Shown here: positions 1 to 8,853 of the stretch, piece after piece
How the letters are laid out: the number at the start of each line of letters is the position of its first letter
Numbering within the stretch: the first letter of the stretch is position 1
Assembly (NCBI GenBank): GCA_902567635.1
Contig: CACFNV010000007.1
Location: 1 to 45,536, forward strand
Origin: an uncultured Alphaproteobacteria bacterium
Lineage (GTDB): Bacteria > Pseudomonadota > Alphaproteobacteria > Rhodobacterales > Rhodobacteraceae
Direction of reading: 5' to 3'
Length of the DNA: 45,536 bases
Position numbers and translations under genes: made by a program
The notes under the pieces: generated by a model
The model's database searches: none
Told to the model about the DNA's origin: nothing
The model's input: the letters and a program-made list of their open reading frames with translations, nothing else

Positions 1-116
1 GACCATCCGAAGAACCAGGGTTTAGGCTGAATAGGACAGAAACTAAAGGTAGAAACATTCAATACTCAATGTCTCCTTATTCTAATGATAAACCGCAAGG
101 TTCCCGCTACAAATAA
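1..116 (+). CDS. cbbS: RuBisCO small subunit, C-terminal end (partial)
   Basis: Only the tail is in the window. The frame starting at base 3 reads PSEEPGFRLNRTE and ends in GSRYK before the TAA at 114-116. The PGFRL-R-E pattern followed by a beta-strand-forming tail ending GSRY/GQRY is that of the extended C-terminus of red-type (form IC/ID) small subunits. The small subunit caps the L8S8 CO2-fixing enzyme. The identification rests on 37 residues plus the immediate neighbour cbbX, which works on red-type RuBisCO and commonly follows cbbLS; cbbL should lie upstream. The link to cbbX is strong support. The start and the bulk of the gene are outside the window. Confidence 0.85.
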   Translation, partial: PSEEPGFRLNRTETKGRNIQYSMSPYSNDKPQGSRYK

Positions 117-138
117 TCTGGTATGAATTCGAGACAAA

Positions 139-1056
139 ATGGACAAAGAATTGAAAGAAAAAGAGGCTGCTGGTAAAGTAGCCTCTGTAGATTTAAAAGA
201 AGAGTTTGAGAGTAGCGGTGTAGATCAAATTCTATCTGAACTAGATAACACACTTATTGGGCTTGAACCTGTTAAAACAAGAATAAGGGAAACTGCTTCA
301 CTACTTTTAGTTGATAAGGCCAGAGAAAAAATGGGCCTTATGACTGAGTCTCCAACTTTGCACATGAGCTTTTCAGGCAATCCTGGAACTGGAAAAACAA
401 CGGTTGCTTTAAAAATAGCTGACCTACTATTTAGGCTTGGATATGTAAGAAAAGGGCACTTAGTTACCGTCACGCGAGACGACTTAGTTGGGCAATACAT
501 AGGTCATACGGCTCCGAAAACTAAGGAAGTTTTAAAAAAAGCTATGGGTGGTGTCTTATTTATTGATGAAGCATATTATCTTTATAGACCAGAAAACGAA
601 AGAGATTATGGACAAGAAGCGATAGAGATTCTTCTACAAGTAATGGAAAATAATAGGGATGACTTGGTTGTAGTATTAGCTGGATACAAAGATAGAATGG
701 ACAAGTTTTTTGAAAGCAATCCTGGCTTTAGGTCTCGTATAGCTCATCATATTAACTTCCCTGATTATTCCAATGATGAGCTGCTTGAAATTGGTGAGGT
801 GATGATCTCGGATATGAATTATAAGCTAAATGAAAAAAGTAGAGCAGCTTTTGCGGAGTACATCACATTACGAAGAAAACAACCTCATTTTTCTAATGCA
901 CGTTCAATCCGAAATGCAATAGATAGAATAAGGCTACGTCAAGCAAATAGGGTTTTTAAGACCTCAAAAGGACCAATCAACTCTGATGTCCTAAGTATCA
1001 TAGAAGAAGTCGATGTAAGGCAAAGCAGGGTTTTTTCAGGAGGTATAGACAGTTAA
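139..1056 (+). CDS. cbbX: CbbX, red-type RuBisCO activase (AAA+)
   Basis: This hexameric AAA+ ATPase pulls on the large-subunit tail of red-type RuBisCO to release inhibitory sugar phosphates. The 305-residue length is normal. Visible: Walker [10 protein letters not shown] (80-88), the pore-loop segment GQYIGHT (118-124) whose Tyr is essential in the Rhodobacter enzyme, Walker B VLFIDE (139-144) and the arginine-finger segment GFRSRI. It begins 22 bp after the cbbS stop, so it is co-transcribed with RuBisCO. The ATG at 139 has only a weak Shine-Dalgarno sequence (gaga), as expected for a coupled downstream gene. In this family RuBP binding stimulates activity. Assignment is firm because domain order and context agree. 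Confidence 0.95.
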   Translation: MDKELKEKEAAGKVASVDLKEEFESSGVDQILSELDNTLIGLEPVKTRIRETASLLLVDKAREKMGLMTESPTLHMSFSGNPGTGKTTVALKIADLLFRLGYVRKGHLVTVTRDDLVGQYIGHTAPKTKEVLKKAMGGVLFIDEAYYLYRPENERDYGQEAIEILLQVMENNRDDLVVVLAGYKDRMDKFFESNPGFRSRIAHHINFPDYSNDELLEIGEVMISDMNYKLNEKSRAAFAEYITLRRKQPHFSNARSIRNAIDRIRLRQANRVFKTSKGPINSDVLSIIEEVDVRQSRVFSGGIDS

Positions 1057-1066
1057 GAAGGGGATG

Positions 1067-1795
1067 TTACTCCTCGTAGGGATCAAAAGCATCCATTTCA
1101 AAATCGTCAACATCAAATTTTTTCCTTGTTTGAAAGAATATATTTCTTGACGCTAAATAACTATCAGCTGACTCGTATAGGGTACTGTCTATCACGGCCC
1201 CATATTCATAACGTTTTTGGAATAGATTTGTAGCCTCTAATCCGACTAAAGCGACACTATCTATCCCAGTTGTAATAACTTTGGCTGGATTTAAAGAATA
1301 GTCAGCTATTAGGCCAAAAGTACTACGCCCCGAGTTCGGTCCAAAGAGAGGTAATTCTATATAAGGTCCTGAAGCAATAGAAAAGGAGGAAAAGGTCTGG
1401 TCAAATCCAGTAGGCTTTGGATAAATTTCCCACAAACTAGCAACATCGATAAGTCCAGCTAAGCCAATAGTAGAGTTTATTAAAAAACGACTAACATCTG
1501 TTCCTGCTTCTAGGAAACTACGTTGCAAAATATGATTAATAAATCTCTTTGGCTCACTTAAATTATTTCTAAAGTTTTTTAATGGTATTCTAACAAAAGC
1601 AGGAATATATTCCCCATAAACATACGAAGTCGGTCTTATCGCACTCTTATCAATAGCTTTATTAAAGATATGAGTATTCCTATTTATATTTTCGAATGGA
1701 TCATAGGGCTGAAATTCTTGCTCCACTTGAGAATACAAAGCCGAAGACAAAAAATAAAAAACAAATAAAAATACAGTCATTTGCTTAAATTTCAT
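1067..1795 (-). CDS. mlaA: MlaA (VacJ) family outer-membrane lipid-asymmetry protein
   Basis: MlaA removes mislocalised phospholipids from the outer leaflet of the outer membrane and hands them to the Mla pathway. The 242 residues start with a signal peptide (hydrophobic 6-20, probable cleavage after S22), then the family hallmarks YDPFENINR, FLINSTIGLAGLID and LPLFGPNSGRSTFG. There is no cysteine at the cleavage site, so unlike E. coli MlaA it is probably a soluble or helix-anchored secreted protein and not a lipoprotein. GGAG about 10 nt before the ATG supports the start. It is convergent with cbbX (10 bp gap). No mlaBCDEF genes are nearby. An acidic tail (DVDDFEMDAFDPYEE) closes the protein. 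Confidence 0.92.
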   Translation of the reverse strand: MKFKQMTVFLFVFYFLSSALYSQVEQEFQPYDPFENINRNTHIFNKAIDKSAIRPTSYVYGEYIPAFVRIPLKNFRNNLSEPKRFINHILQRSFLEAGTDVSRFLINSTIGLAGLIDVASLWEIYPKPTGFDQTFSSFSIASGPYIELPLFGPNSGRSTFGLIADYSLNPAKVITTGIDSVALVGLEATNLFQKRYEYGAVIDSTLYESADSYLASRNIFFQTRKKFDVDDFEMDAFDPYEE

Positions 1796-1924
1796 AAGAA
1801 GTAAACTCCATTCTGTAAAGTAACTATGCGTTGATTATATAGAAAATGATTTAAATAAATCAAATCATAAGTTATGTATTAACTGAAATTTAATTTAAAA
1901 TTCATTATTACATAATCTATTCAT

Positions 1925-3295
1925 ATGGCTAAAGATTTAATTTTATATAATTCTCTTTCCAGAAGAAAAGAAATATTTAAACCTATTCAAGAACAGGACC
2001 TTCGATTATATGTTTGTGGGCCAACTGTATACGATAGAGCCCATATTGGAAACGCGCGACCAGTTCTTGTATTTGATTTATTATATAGATTATTAAGGAA
2101 TATTTATGGGAAGGATAACGTTACCTATGTTCGAAACTTTACAGATGTTGACGATAAGATAAATAATAGGGCCAGGGAAAAAAAAGTAACCATAAATGAA
2201 ATTACCGAGGAGACGATTAAATGGTTCCATGAAGACATGGATCAGTTAGGAGCTCTTAGGCCAACAAGTGAACCTAGAGCAACACAATATATCTCTCAAA
2301 TGATCACTATGATAGTCGAACTGATATCTAAATCGTATGCATACCCCACTAACGATGGCCATGTTTTTTTTTCTGTAGAAAAATTTGACGATTATGGAAA
2401 ACTTTCCAACAAAGATTTAGACGAACTGTTAACGGGATCAAGGATAGAGAATCAAGAAAGCAAAAACAATCCACTAGATTTTGTTTTATGGAAGCCGTCT
2501 TCTTCTCAAGAGCCTGGTTGGGATAGTCCATGGGGCATTGGTAGACCAGGATGGCATATAGAATGCTCCGCCATGAGTAGGGACTTGTTAGGGGAACATT
2601 TTGATATTCATGGGGGAGGCATAGACTTGATATTCCCGCACCATGAAAATGAAATAGCTCAAAGCGTTTGTGCCAGTACAAGTAGGAGCTTTGCGAATTT
2701 CTGGGTCCATAACGGCTATCTAATGTTAGAAGATGAGAAGATGTCAAAATCTTTAAATAATTTTATTACTGTTAAAGAATTAATTGAAAATGATTTTTCA
2801 GGGCAAGCTATCAGATATGTTATGTTTTCAACTCACTATAGACAACCTATCAACTGGACATATAAAAGGCTAAGAGAGGCTGAAAAAATTTTAGAGAAGT
2901 GGAGTTCTCTTAAGATTTCGGACAACAGCTTTGATGACATACCTCAACCTGTTTTTAGTGCGCTACTTGATGATTTGAATTCGCCTTTAGCCATATCTGA
3001 GATACATAAGATGTTCAATTCTGGAAATTTAATAGACGCGAATGCTAGCTCTAGGTTTTTTGGCTTTTATTTGAATTATAAGGAAGAAGAGAGAAGTGTT
3101 GGACCACAACTTGAAGAGAAAATAGCTAATCTTATAGAAAAACGGAAAGAAGCTAGAATAAAAAAAGACTTTGCCACCGCTGATAAAATCAGAGAGAGTT
3201 TATTATTAGCTGGTATAGCGCTAAACGATAAGGAAAACAAAACTTCTTGGAAAATAAAGGGAAATTTTATTAAGGAAAAATTAGAAAGATTATGA
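1925..3295 (+). CDS. cysS: Cysteinyl-tRNA synthetase
   Basis: Charges tRNA-Cys with cysteine in the cytoplasm (class Ia). The 456-residue protein is full length. It has the HIGN signature (40-43), the KMSKS loop (272-276) and the expected zinc ligands C31, C214, H239 and E243, matching C28/C209/H234/E238 of the E. coli enzyme. It is first of a five-gene plus-strand operon and overlaps cimA by ATGA. There is no recognisable Shine-Dalgarno sequence before the ATG; a CATAAT box at 1911-1916 would place transcription initiation within a few bases of the ATG, so the message could be leaderless (inference). Confidence 0.97.
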   Translation: MAKDLILYNSLSRRKEIFKPIQEQDLRLYVCGPTVYDRAHIGNARPVLVFDLLYRLLRNIYGKDNVTYVRNFTDVDDKINNRAREKKVTINEITEETIKWFHEDMDQLGALRPTSEPRATQYISQMITMIVELISKSYAYPTNDGHVFFSVEKFDDYGKLSNKDLDELLTGSRIENQESKNNPLDFVLWKPSSSQEPGWDSPWGIGRPGWHIECSAMSRDLLGEHFDIHGGGIDLIFPHHENEIAQSVCASTSRSFANFWVHNGYLMLEDEKMSKSLNNFITVKELIENDFSGQAIRYVMFSTHYRQPINWTYKRLREAEKILEKWSSLKISDNSFDDIPQPVFSALLDDLNSPLAISEIHKMFNSGNLIDANASSRFFGFYLNYKEEERSVGPQLEEKIANLIEKRKEARIKKDFATADKIRESLLLAGIALNDKENKTSWKIKGNFIKEKLERL

Positions 3296-4920
3296 CCTCT
3301 ACAGAAAGACTATACATATACGATACGACACTAAGGGATGGACAGCAAACTCAGGGTGTAACGTTTTCTCTTGAAGATAAAAACAGAATTTCTAATCTGT
3401 TGGATAATCTTGGGGTAGATTACATAGAAGGAGGTTGGCCAGGAGCAAACCCAACCGATAGTGATTTTTTTGATCAGAAAAACTCTTTGATAAATGCAAA
3501 ACTCGTGGCTTTTGGTATGACAAAACGGTTTGGTAGGTCTGCTGAAAATGATGAAGTTTTATCAGAAATTGTTAATTCCAGAACCAGTGTGGTTTGTTTG
3601 GTAGGAAAATCTCATGAGTTTCATGTAAAGCAAGCACTAGGTATTTCACTTGAGGAGAATATGGAACTTATAGTCTCTTCGATAGGTTATCTAAAATCAT
3701 TGGGGAAGGAAGTTCACTTTGATGCTGAGCATTTTTTTGATGGCTTTTTGTCTGATCCTCAATACTCCACCAGAATAGTTCAAGAAGCATTAAAAGCTGG
3801 CGCTAAATGGGTAATTTTATGTGATACAAACGGGGGGTGTATGCCCGACCAGATTTATTCTACAGTTCAAGAACTATCTAAAGCAGGAGTAGACACAAAT
3901 AAGCTAGGCATTCATGCTCATAATGATACCGAGAATGCAGTTGCTAACACATTAGCTGCAGTCAGTGCAGGAGTAAGACAGATACAAGGAACACTGAATG
4001 GGCTTGGTGAAAGATGTGGTAATGCGAACCTGATATCAATTATTCCAACACTACTTTTAAAAAAACCCTTTGCTGATAAATTTCACACAGGGATAACTAT
4101 AGCCAATCTAAAAGAGTTAACCAGAGCATCACGCTTAATGGACGACGTATTAAATAGAGTTCCAAACAGATTTGCGCCTTATGTGGGAAGCTCTGCTTTT
4201 GCCCACAAAGCTGGTTTACATGCAAGCGCAATATTAAAAAATACGGATACCTATGAACATATATCCCCAGATATAGTAGGAAACGAAAGAATTATACCTG
4301 TCTCTAACCAGGCTGGACAATCTAATCTAAGAGAAAGGCTTCTTCAGGCAGGCATAGAGGTATCAAAAGACGACACTAGATTATCTGAGCTATTAAAACA
4401 AATTAAAGAAAAAGAGAATCAGGGATTCTCATTTGATTCAGCCTCAGCATCTTTCGAGATATTTGCTAGAAAAATTTTAAATCAGATGCCAAGTTTTTTT
4501 GAGGTTAAGCGGTATAGGGTTACCACAGAACGTCGAATTGATGCCTTAGGAAATATGAACACATTGTCTGAGGCAGTCGTAGTAGTAAAGATTGGAGAAA
4601 ATGAAACGCTTTCTGTTTCGGAAAGCATGGATGAACGTTTGAACGATTTGGGTCCGGTCAACGCCCTTGCAAAAGCAATAGGAAAAGACCTAGGGAAATA
4701 TCAAGATATCATTAAGGATCTAAAGCTCGTTGATTTCAAAGTAAGGATAACCTCGGGAGGAACCTCCGCAGTGACCAGAGTTCTAATTGACAGCGAAGAT
4801 TCAAAAGGTCTCAGGTGGTCAACTGTGGGTGTTTCAGCAAATATTCTTGATGCAAGCTTTCAAGCACTTTTGGATTCTATCAATTGGAAATTAATTAATG
4901 CGGGAGCTACTCCAAATTGA
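3292..4920 (+). CDS. cimA: (R)-citramalate synthase
   Basis: Condenses pyruvate with acetyl-CoA to citramalate, the first step of the threonine-independent route to 2-oxobutyrate and isoleucine. The 542 residues comprise a DRE-TIM metallolyase barrel with the catalytic DTTLRDGQQ (11-19), the GGWPG segment typical of this branch instead of 2-isopropylmalate synthase, and the metal-binding HAHND (208-212), then a linker and a LeuA-type allosteric dimer domain from about residue 400. The start overlaps the cysS stop (ATGA). Isoleucine is the expected feedback ligand of the C-terminal domain. Homocitrate or isopropylmalate synthase is less likely given the N-terminal motifs. Its product feeds IlvBH, encoded at 32441-34792. 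Confidence 0.92.
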   Translation: MTSTERLYIYDTTLRDGQQTQGVTFSLEDKNRISNLLDNLGVDYIEGGWPGANPTDSDFFDQKNSLINAKLVAFGMTKRFGRSAENDEVLSEIVNSRTSVVCLVGKSHEFHVKQALGISLEENMELIVSSIGYLKSLGKEVHFDAEHFFDGFLSDPQYSTRIVQEALKAGAKWVILCDTNGGCMPDQIYSTVQELSKAGVDTNKLGIHAHNDTENAVANTLAAVSAGVRQIQGTLNGLGERCGNANLISIIPTLLLKKPFADKFHTGITIANLKELTRASRLMDDVLNRVPNRFAPYVGSSAFAHKAGLHASAILKNTDTYEHISPDIVGNERIIPVSNQAGQSNLRERLLQAGIEVSKDDTRLSELLKQIKEKENQGFSFDSASASFEIFARKILNQMPSFFEVKRYRVTTERRIDALGNMNTLSEAVVVVKIGENETLSVSESMDERLNDLGPVNALAKAIGKDLGKYQDIIKDLKLVDFKVRITSGGTSAVTRVLIDSEDSKGLRWSTVGVSANILDASFQALLDSINWKLINAGATPN

Positions 4921-5762
4921 AAAACCTTATATGGTTGAAGACTTTAAAAAAATTTGACGCAGAAAGATACATTCCAATGGCAAGAATTGAGGAGAGCGTT
5001 TTAGAAAAAGTTGCCGCCTTGTATGTCTTAAATCTAGAATTAGCAAATATACCCTGGAAAACGGCAGATAAGAATATTGCAATGTTGAAACTAAAATGGT
5101 GGGAGGAATGTATAGATACCATTGAGTTAGATCTTAGATATAAGGCACACCCATTTCTAAAAGTTTTAGCAGAAATGGTAAAAGAAAAAAAATTAGAAAA
5201 AAATGATCTTAAAAAGCTTGTTAATGCCAGATACACAAATGCTTGCAACGAACCATTTTTATCGGTTGATCAGCAAACTGATTATATAGAACAAACTGCT
5301 GTGAATTTAACTTTTATGGCTTTGAATTGCTTTTCTTCAGATGAGGAAGTCGGAGATAAGTATAGAATTGCTAAATATTTTGGAATGCCTTTCGGTACGG
5401 CTAGGTTGCTGCTAGGGATACGTGCTTTAGCTGAAAGAGGTCTATATTCCTTATTTTTGGAAAAAAAAACTGACTACGACGATCTCTTTTCACTTAAGAT
5501 AAATGACAATATAAGAAAAAGAATCAGGGCAGAGGCAGATATGGCTCTTAAATTTCTTAAGATAGGAATAGAAGAAACTTACAAATTTCGAAAGAGAGAA
5601 ATTTTTTCAGTTTTGAAACCGGGACTTGGCTATATTCCACTTCTTATATCAATTCGTAAAAGCCCAGATATTGTTTTTCAGAAGAAGATTAACCTCAATC
5701 TTTATGATAAAATTATAAATCAAATAATTTTTTTTCTGCAAAATATTAATAATGATCGATAA
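4917..5762 (+). CDS. Squalene/phytoene synthase-fold protein, NDUFAF6-like
   Basis: The 281-residue all-helical protein has the squalene/phytoene synthase fold signatures DAERY, AALYVLNLEL, LKWWEECID and FGMPFGTARLL. The two aspartate-rich DxxxD prenyl-diphosphate/Mg sites of true synthases are not present, which matches the alphaproteobacterial proteins related to mitochondrial NDUFAF6, a complex I assembly factor. A catalytic carotenoid role is therefore unlikely; a respiratory-assembly role is inference. The start is TTG at 4917 within TTGA, overlapping the cimA stop, with GGGAG about 10 nt upstream; the next in-frame ATG (4977) would remove conserved residues. It overlaps the following gene by 11 bp. 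Confidence 0.75.
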   Translation: MKNLIWLKTLKKFDAERYIPMARIEESVLEKVAALYVLNLELANIPWKTADKNIAMLKLKWWEECIDTIELDLRYKAHPFLKVLAEMVKEKKLEKNDLKKLVNARYTNACNEPFLSVDQQTDYIEQTAVNLTFMALNCFSSDEEVGDKYRIAKYFGMPFGTARLLLGIRALAERGLYSLFLEKKTDYDDLFSLKINDNIRKRIRAEADMALKFLKIGIEETYKFRKREIFSVLKPGLGYIPLLISIRKSPDIVFQKKINLNLYDKIINQIIFFLQNINNDR

Positions 5763-6369
5763 AAAACTTATAAAGAATAGCCTTAAGAAAATTTATGCTA
5801 TTGAAAAAAGATTTGAGGTAATTGAAGAGAGGGCAGGGTTGCCAGATTTTTTGCCAAGGGAGCAAGGGTATAAAGCGCTTCAAAAAACTATAGTTGGTCA
5901 ACAACTATCAATAGCTTCAGCATCCGCAATATGGAATAGATTTTTGGAGAGTGGGTTTAATGAAGGCTATAATTTGAGATCAGCAAAAGATATTGAATTA
6001 AGGGCTATAGGATTGTCTAGACAAAAAATCCACTATCTAAAAAGCTTGGCGGATAGTGATATTAAATATGAAAAGTTGGATAAATTTAGTAATGAAAATA
6101 TTATTAACTTACTGACTTCAATAAAAGGAATAGGACAGTGGACTGCTGAAATTTATCTTATCTTTAGTTTGAAGAGAGAGGATGTTTTTCCTGCTGGTGA
6201 CCTTGCGTTGCAAGAAGCAACGCGACTTTTACTTCAACTTAATACTAGACCAACTGAAAAAGAAATGAGAAACTTGTCTGAACAATGGAAACCTTTTAGG
6301 TCCATATGTGCGCTACTTTTGTGGCATTTTTATAAACATTATAAATCTCGGGAGTCAACGTTATGGTAG
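5752..6369 (+). CDS. DNA-3-methyladenine glycosylase II (AlkA-like, HhH-GPD)
   Basis: Excises alkylated purines in base-excision repair. The 205 residues hold only the HhH-GPD core. The helix-hairpin-helix LTSIKGIGQWTAEIYL is followed by the segment FPAGDLALQ with the catalytic aspartate D150. KTIVGQQLS near residue 45 is the usual start of the core. The N-terminal TBP-like domain of E. coli AlkA is absent, as in the shorter bacterial and yeast Mag1-type enzymes, so the exact substrate range is open. It sits inside the cysS-cimA operon with overlaps on both sides (11 bp and 7 bp). Confidence 0.88.
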   Translation: MIDKKLIKNSLKKIYAIEKRFEVIEERAGLPDFLPREQGYKALQKTIVGQQLSIASASAIWNRFLESGFNEGYNLRSAKDIELRAIGLSRQKIHYLKSLADSDIKYEKLDKFSNENIINLLTSIKGIGQWTAEIYLIFSLKREDVFPAGDLALQEATRLLLQLNTRPTEKEMRNLSEQWKPFRSICALLLWHFYKHYKSRESTLW

Positions 6370-7025
6370 AAAAATTGGAGGTAACGGAGAAAATGCCGAC
6401 TTCTGGTAAGGTCAGAAAAATTGTAATTTTTCTTCATGGTTATGGAGCTGATGGAGCTGATTTAATATCTCTTTCTGATCCTTTAAGCCAACAATTACCA
6501 GACTGTTTCTTTTCCGCTCCTAATGCTCCCAGGAAATGTGGAGCTTCCCCTTTTGGGTTCGAGTGGTTCCCAATTCCAGAAGTTGATGGATCGACGGTTC
6601 CGGTAATGATGAAAGCTTTGGCAGACTCAGAAAAGCTCGTGAATAATCTAATTTATGAATACCTTGGAAAATTTAGTTTGAGTTTTGAAGATATAGCTCT
6701 AGTGGGATTCAGTCAGGGCACTATGATCTCGCTTAATATTGGTTTAAGGCATAGAAATATTTTAGGAGGGATAGTAGGATTTTCTGGGCGACTGTTAATG
6801 CCAGACGTTTTGAAAAAAGAGAGGAAAGATAAATATCCTCCGGTAATTCTTGTTCATGGGGATGCAGACGAGGTAGTTCCGGTATCTTTTCTGAACGAAG
6901 CTGAGAAAACTTTAAAAGATCTTGGTGTAAGTTTCTCCTCTCATATTAGCAAAAATGTAGGCCATGGCATAGCGCCAGATGGTCTTGAAAAGGCAATGAC
7001 CTTTTTACGAAAAGTTTTAACGTAA
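6363..7025 (+). CDS. Phospholipase/carboxylesterase family alpha/beta hydrolase
   Basis: A 220-residue cytosolic serine esterase of the acyl-protein-thioesterase/YpfH type. The nucleophile elbow is GFSQG with S117; the triad is completed by D169 in HGDADEVVP and H201 in GHGIAPDG. The oxyanion segment FLHGYGADG is at about residues 23-31. There is no signal peptide. Family members hydrolyse short-chain esters or lysophospholipids; the physiological substrate cannot be told from sequence. It is last in the cysS operon, starting 7 bp before the glycosylase stop. The next 94 bp are AT-rich, without a clear terminator. Confidence 0.87.
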   Translation: MVEKLEVTEKMPTSGKVRKIVIFLHGYGADGADLISLSDPLSQQLPDCFFSAPNAPRKCGASPFGFEWFPIPEVDGSTVPVMMKALADSEKLVNNLIYEYLGKFSLSFEDIALVGFSQGTMISLNIGLRHRNILGGIVGFSGRLLMPDVLKKERKDKYPPVILVHGDADEVVPVSFLNEAEKTLKDLGVSFSSHISKNVGHGIAPDGLEKAMTFLRKVLT

Positions 7026-7119
7026 TACCTTTCTGAATTTTAAAAAAATCCAATATTGTTGAAATTTTAATTCTTTTTTATAAAATATAATTAATGATGG
7101 GGCTTTATAAAAATTTTTT

Positions 7120-7707
7120 ATGTTAGATAGTCTAGGTGAAATATCAACAGATTGTTCAAATAAGGCCCACAACTGGCCTGCATTGATCTTAAATGCTGAT
7201 TATAGACCTTTATCTTATTTTCCATTATCTCTCTGGTCCTGGCAAGATGCTATAAAGGCAGTTTATTTAGATAGGGTAGATGTTGTAGCTGAGTATAAAG
7301 AGGTGGTGCGCTCGGCAAGTTTGATACTGCCTATACCCTCTGTAATAGTTCTTAAGTCCTTTATTAAGCCTTCCAGGAGGGTTCCTTTTTCTAGATTCAA
7401 TTTATTTTTGAGGGATGAATTTAAATGCCAGTATTGTGGAAAAGAGAGTAATAACTTGACCTTTGATCACGTGATTCCAAAATGTAAGGGAGGAAAAACT
7501 AAATGGGAAAATGTGGTAGCTGCTTGTAATATATGTAATTTAAAGAAAGCAGCAAACTCTGCGGGTCAGGTAGGGTTGAAATTAGCTGCTCTGCCTTCAA
7601 AACCTTCACCTGAGATATTGCTCAACAAAGGGAAAAAATTTCCTCCAAGGAATCTCCATGCAACTTGGAGGGATTTTCTTTATTGGGACGTAGAGTGTGA
7701 GGAATAA
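7120..7707 (+). CDS. HNH endonuclease family protein
   Basis: The 195-residue protein has a zinc-stabilised HNH module: CQYCG (C103, C106), the HNH core TFDHVIP (D116, H117), WENVVAACNICN (N131, C136, C139). The first 90 residues (ALILNADYRPL, LWSWQDAIKAVYLDRV) form a conserved extension of a housekeeping-like HNH family widespread in alphaproteobacteria whose role is not established. No intron, toxin, or restriction partner is adjacent, so it need not be a mobile element. Its last 28 bp overlap the end of dsbB on the other strand. The upstream Shine-Dalgarno sequence is poor. Confidence 0.85.
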   Translation: MLDSLGEISTDCSNKAHNWPALILNADYRPLSYFPLSLWSWQDAIKAVYLDRVDVVAEYKEVVRSASLILPIPSVIVLKSFIKPSRRVPFSRFNLFLRDEFKCQYCGKESNNLTFDHVIPKCKGGKTKWENVVAACNICNLKKAANSAGQVGLKLAALPSKPSPEILLNKGKKFPPRNLHATWRDFLYWDVECEE

Positions 7708-8189
7708 GGTTTAATCAGCTGTCTTAGAGAGAACGTCCAACAAAATAAAAGTATCATAGATAGGATTAAATTCCAGGATGCCATAGATAAATTCAAGAAA
7801 GACCAGCTTACTGCATTACAACTTATCATTGGCTTAGATAAAATTTCATTTAATAGTACCTCAGGACTTTTATCAAAGTTATTCGAGAGATCGTAAGGAG
7901 AACAAGATTCTGGTCCGACAAAAATATTATTCTCTACTCCAACATGATAGAATGCGAGAATAACGCTTATGCCAATCAATAGAATATTTAAAGCATAAAT
8001 AGTTGAGATTTTTTTCTTCCAGATAAAAATAATCAGACAAAGAACAACAATAAAAACGTGAGGATATCTCTGTTGTATACAAAGAGTGCAGGGTTGATAT
8101 CCATAAACGTATTCGGAAACTAAAGCAAATATAAGCATTGCTAATGATGCTCCGCCCAAAAATGCATAGTTTAAAAAATGGATTTTCAA
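7680..8189 (-). CDS. dsbB: DsbB family disulfide bond formation protein
   Basis: Inner-membrane quinone-linked oxidase that re-oxidises periplasmic DsbA. The 169 residues have four predicted membrane helices, the first periplasmic cysteine pair C34-T-L-C37 after helix 1 and a second pair C96 and C124 in the longer second periplasmic loop, as the electron-relay mechanism requires. The start is TTG at 8189, in a TTGA junction with the stop of the upstream membrane gene, indicating translational coupling; no in-frame ATG lies before helix 1. No dsbA is in the window. The 3' end overlaps the HNH gene by 28 bp. Confidence 0.9.
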   Translation of the reverse strand: MKIHFLNYAFLGGASLAMLIFALVSEYVYGYQPCTLCIQQRYPHVFIVVLCLIIFIWKKKISTIYALNILLIGISVILAFYHVGVENNIFVGPESCSPYDLSNNFDKSPEVLLNEILSKPMISCNAVSWSFLNLSMASWNLILSMILLFCWTFSLRQLIKPYSSHSTSQ

Positions 8190-8776
8190 ATTTTTCCTAA
8201 TAAGTAAAAAATTATAATCATGACGATTATAAAAAAAAGAACAATAGTTCCTAATCTTTTTTCAATAAACTTTTTAGCCCAATTGCCAGAATAATATACC
8301 AATAAACCAACTAAGAAAAACCTTAACCCTCGAGACAAAATTGAGAAAATGCAAAAATAGAGAAAGTTCATTCCACTTATCCCAGAAAGCAAGGTTACCA
8401 ATTTGTATGGGATTGGTGAAACGCCTGCTACGAACACAGCCAAAGAACCATTTGTATTATATAGCGCTTTAAAATCATTCACATGAGTATTTAAGGCGAG
8501 GTGTTCGGTTATATGAATCCCAATCTCCTCCCAAAAAACAAAACCAATATAGTAACCAGTAATACCTCCTAAAATCGAGAATATAGTGCACAAGGAGATA
8601 TAGATAAGGAAGCTATTCCTATTAACCAAAATCAGAGCAATTAAAAATGGGTCAGGGGGAATAGGAAATACAAATGCCTCAGTATAAGACCAAAGGCAAA
8701 GAATTATCAGTGAGAACCGGCTTTTGAGAGCTTTTTCTACTGTTTTACTTGTGTTTCTTGATTTTAAAAATTTCAT
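8186..8776 (-). CDS. YqaA-like DedA/SNARE-associated membrane protein
   Basis: The 196-residue integral membrane protein has about five hydrophobic segments and the DedA/VTT features: FPIPPDPFLIALILVN after helix 1, GGITGYYIGF, and the re-entrant segment VFVAGVSPIPYKLVTLLSG with G-x-x-P-x-P-Y. The YqaA subfamily is a small branch of DedA proteins, which are linked to undecaprenyl-phosphate or phospholipid flipping and membrane energetics; the particular role is unknown. It is the first gene of a two-gene minus-strand unit with dsbB (4 bp overlap). I infer membrane homeostasis only from the family. Confidence 0.82.
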   Translation of the reverse strand: MKFLKSRNTSKTVEKALKSRFSLIILCLWSYTEAFVFPIPPDPFLIALILVNRNSFLIYISLCTIFSILGGITGYYIGFVFWEEIGIHITEHLALNTHVNDFKALYNTNGSLAVFVAGVSPIPYKLVTLLSGISGMNFLYFCIFSILSRGLRFFLVGLLVYYSGNWAKKFIEKRLGTIVLFFIIVMIIIFYLLGKI

Positions 8777-8796
8777 TTATTTTATATAACTTACTA

Positions 8797-8825
8797 TTGA
8801 CTTTTTAATTGGTAAGAAGCGTAAT
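8797..8825 (+). promoter_or_regulatory. Candidate promoter of tRNA-Leu(CAA)
   Basis: TTGACT (8797-8802) and CGTAAT (8820-8825) are separated by 17 bp; initiation would fall near 8832, about 22 nt before the tRNA. Match to the housekeeping consensus is 5/6 and 4/6. Prediction by eye. Confidence 0.45.
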
Positions 8826-8853
8826 GCAAGTAGAAAGATTGTTCTGATATTAA

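Noticed and set aside
4917-5762. Phytoene or squalene synthase for carotenoids or hopanoids
   Set aside because: The aspartate-rich DxxxD sites are missing, and no crt or hpn genes are nearby.
7120-7707. HNH gene as homing endonuclease, toxin or phage remnant
   Set aside because: It has the long conserved extension of a chromosomal alphaproteobacterial family, and no mobile, immunity or phage gene is adjacent.
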